Assembly (NCBI GenBank): GCA_016169945.1
Contig: JADLSH010000271.1
Coordinates: forward strand, 186,001 to 250,000
Direction of reading: 5' to 3'
From: Trachythela sp. YZ-2020
Taxonomy: Eukaryota > Cnidaria > Anthozoa > Malacalcyonacea > Clavulariidae
Length of the DNA stretch: 64,000 nt
Part shown: positions 63,733 through 64,000 of the stretch, in pieces
Numbering within the stretch: position 1 is the first letter of the stretch
How the letters are laid out: the number at the start of each line of letters is the position of its first letter
Made by a program: the position numbers and the translations under genes
The notes under the pieces: generated by a model
Told to the model about the DNA's origin: nothing
The model's database searches: none
Seen by the model: the letters and a program-made list of their open reading frames with translations, nothing else

Positions 63733-63869
63733 ATATAGAACAAATTAGGTTTTGATTCGTGTAACGCTAAAGATATAACAAAAGCTCGACGAAGGGCTTT
63801 AGCTCGAAACGTCGAGATTTTGTTTATATCTTTTAGGCACACGCGAATCAAGCCTAATTTGTTCTATAT
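63733..63869. repeat. 137-bp palindrome with hammerhead-like core
   Basis: Outer arms ATATAGAACAAATTAGG and inner arms AAGATATAACAAAA...CTCGAC pair with their complements on the right. The centre reads GACGAAGGGCTTTAGCTC then GAAACGTC, which mimics the GANGA-stem II-GAAA core of a hammerhead ribozyme, but the CU before GANGA is absent. It lies upstream of the MNALAFSG-type gene. Confidence 0.7.
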
Positions 63870-64000
63870 CATAAATATATATTTTAAAAAAATGGATTAA
63901 TACCCCCTGATTCGCGGGAGTTACTTCCCGTATAGCCTATCAAAGGTAGACACGAAACGGGTCTACCTTGTTTTGTGATTACTTTTTCTTATCAAACGGA

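Larger units (their letters stand above)
59153..64000. mobile_element. Polinton/Maverick, left part (continues past the window)
   Basis: The terminus starts AGTAGTAGGG right after the TATC repeat, fitting the AG start of Polinton inverted repeats. The genes read toward this end: DNA polymerase, two small proteins, a membrane protein. No integrase, ATPase, protease or capsid gene is in the visible part, so they would lie beyond 64000. Confidence 0.75.

Noticed and set aside
63733..63869. A functional hammerhead ribozyme
   Set aside because: The conserved CU before GANGA is missing, so I report only a hammerhead-like core.
1..64000. Bacterial or mitochondrial origin
   Set aside because: Intron-bearing tRNAs, LINEs, a Polinton and spliced transposon genes are nuclear eukaryotic features.

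Overview
This window is nuclear DNA from an animal, not a prokaryote. It has Pol III tRNA genes, one of them with a canonical intron between nucleotides 37 and 38, plus several LINE families, cut-and-paste DNA transposons and a Polinton. The mixture (Crypton-type recombinase relics, R2-like LINEs with a restriction-like endonuclease, a Polinton, AT-rich spacers) suits a marine invertebrate, most likely a cnidarian. No species can be named from the sequence alone.

Region 1 (about 284-27572) is a tandem tRNA array. The ancestral unit of about 1.3 kb holds, in order on the + strand, tRNA-Leu(AAG) on -, tRNA-Gly(TCC) on -, intron-containing tRNA-Leu(TAA) on -, tRNA-Gln(TTG, sometimes CTG) on +, and a decayed tRNA-Leu(CAG) on -. 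I count about 90 full-length or nearly full-length tRNA loci, plus fragments. Most Leu(CAG) copies are split by a 149-bp Harbinger-like MITE flanked by TTA duplications, so the insertion was carried along when the array amplified. Other insertions are a Crypton-type recombinase relic (about 2.8-4.1 kb), a hAT-like element with 8-bp target duplications (6872-7235 and again 13203-13580), and an unidentified block of about 0.9 kb (11.04-11.92 and 17.41-18.29 kb). A block of about 6.3 kb is duplicated in tandem (5956-12280 and 12281-18648).

Region 2 (27.5-32.4 kb) holds broken LINE copies: R2-like endonuclease ends, a minus-strand LINE 3' end and an RT-bearing LINE cut by a MITE. Region 3 (32.5-34.15 kb) contains the one convincing host-type gene. 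It is an intact, intronless 537-residue acyltransferase with an HxxxDG motif and an N-terminal membrane anchor, on the minus strand. It lies between two arms of a large inverted repeat (30.71-32.40 and 38.42-40.14 kb).

Region 4 (34.67-38.20 kb) is a DNA transposon with long terminal inverted repeats and a 7-bp target duplication, possibly P-like. Region 5 (38.4-49.6 kb) is a mosaic of LINE pieces, foldbacks and inverted repeats. Region 6 (49.6-59.15 kb) is a nested insertion stack. A host LINE is interrupted by a reversed LINE 3' end, by a second copy of the 7-bp-TSD transposon (50613-57390) and by a palindromic MITE. That transposon copy itself carries a Mutator-like element with a 9-bp target duplication and a 5'-truncated L2/CR1-type LINE.

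Region 7 (59153 to the window end) is the left part of a Polinton/Maverick. Its terminus begins AG inside a (TATC)n tract. Its minus-strand genes are a broken protein-primed DNA polymerase, two small proteins and a broken membrane protein. A 137-bp palindrome with a hammerhead-like core lies just upstream of them. The right end of the element is outside the window.
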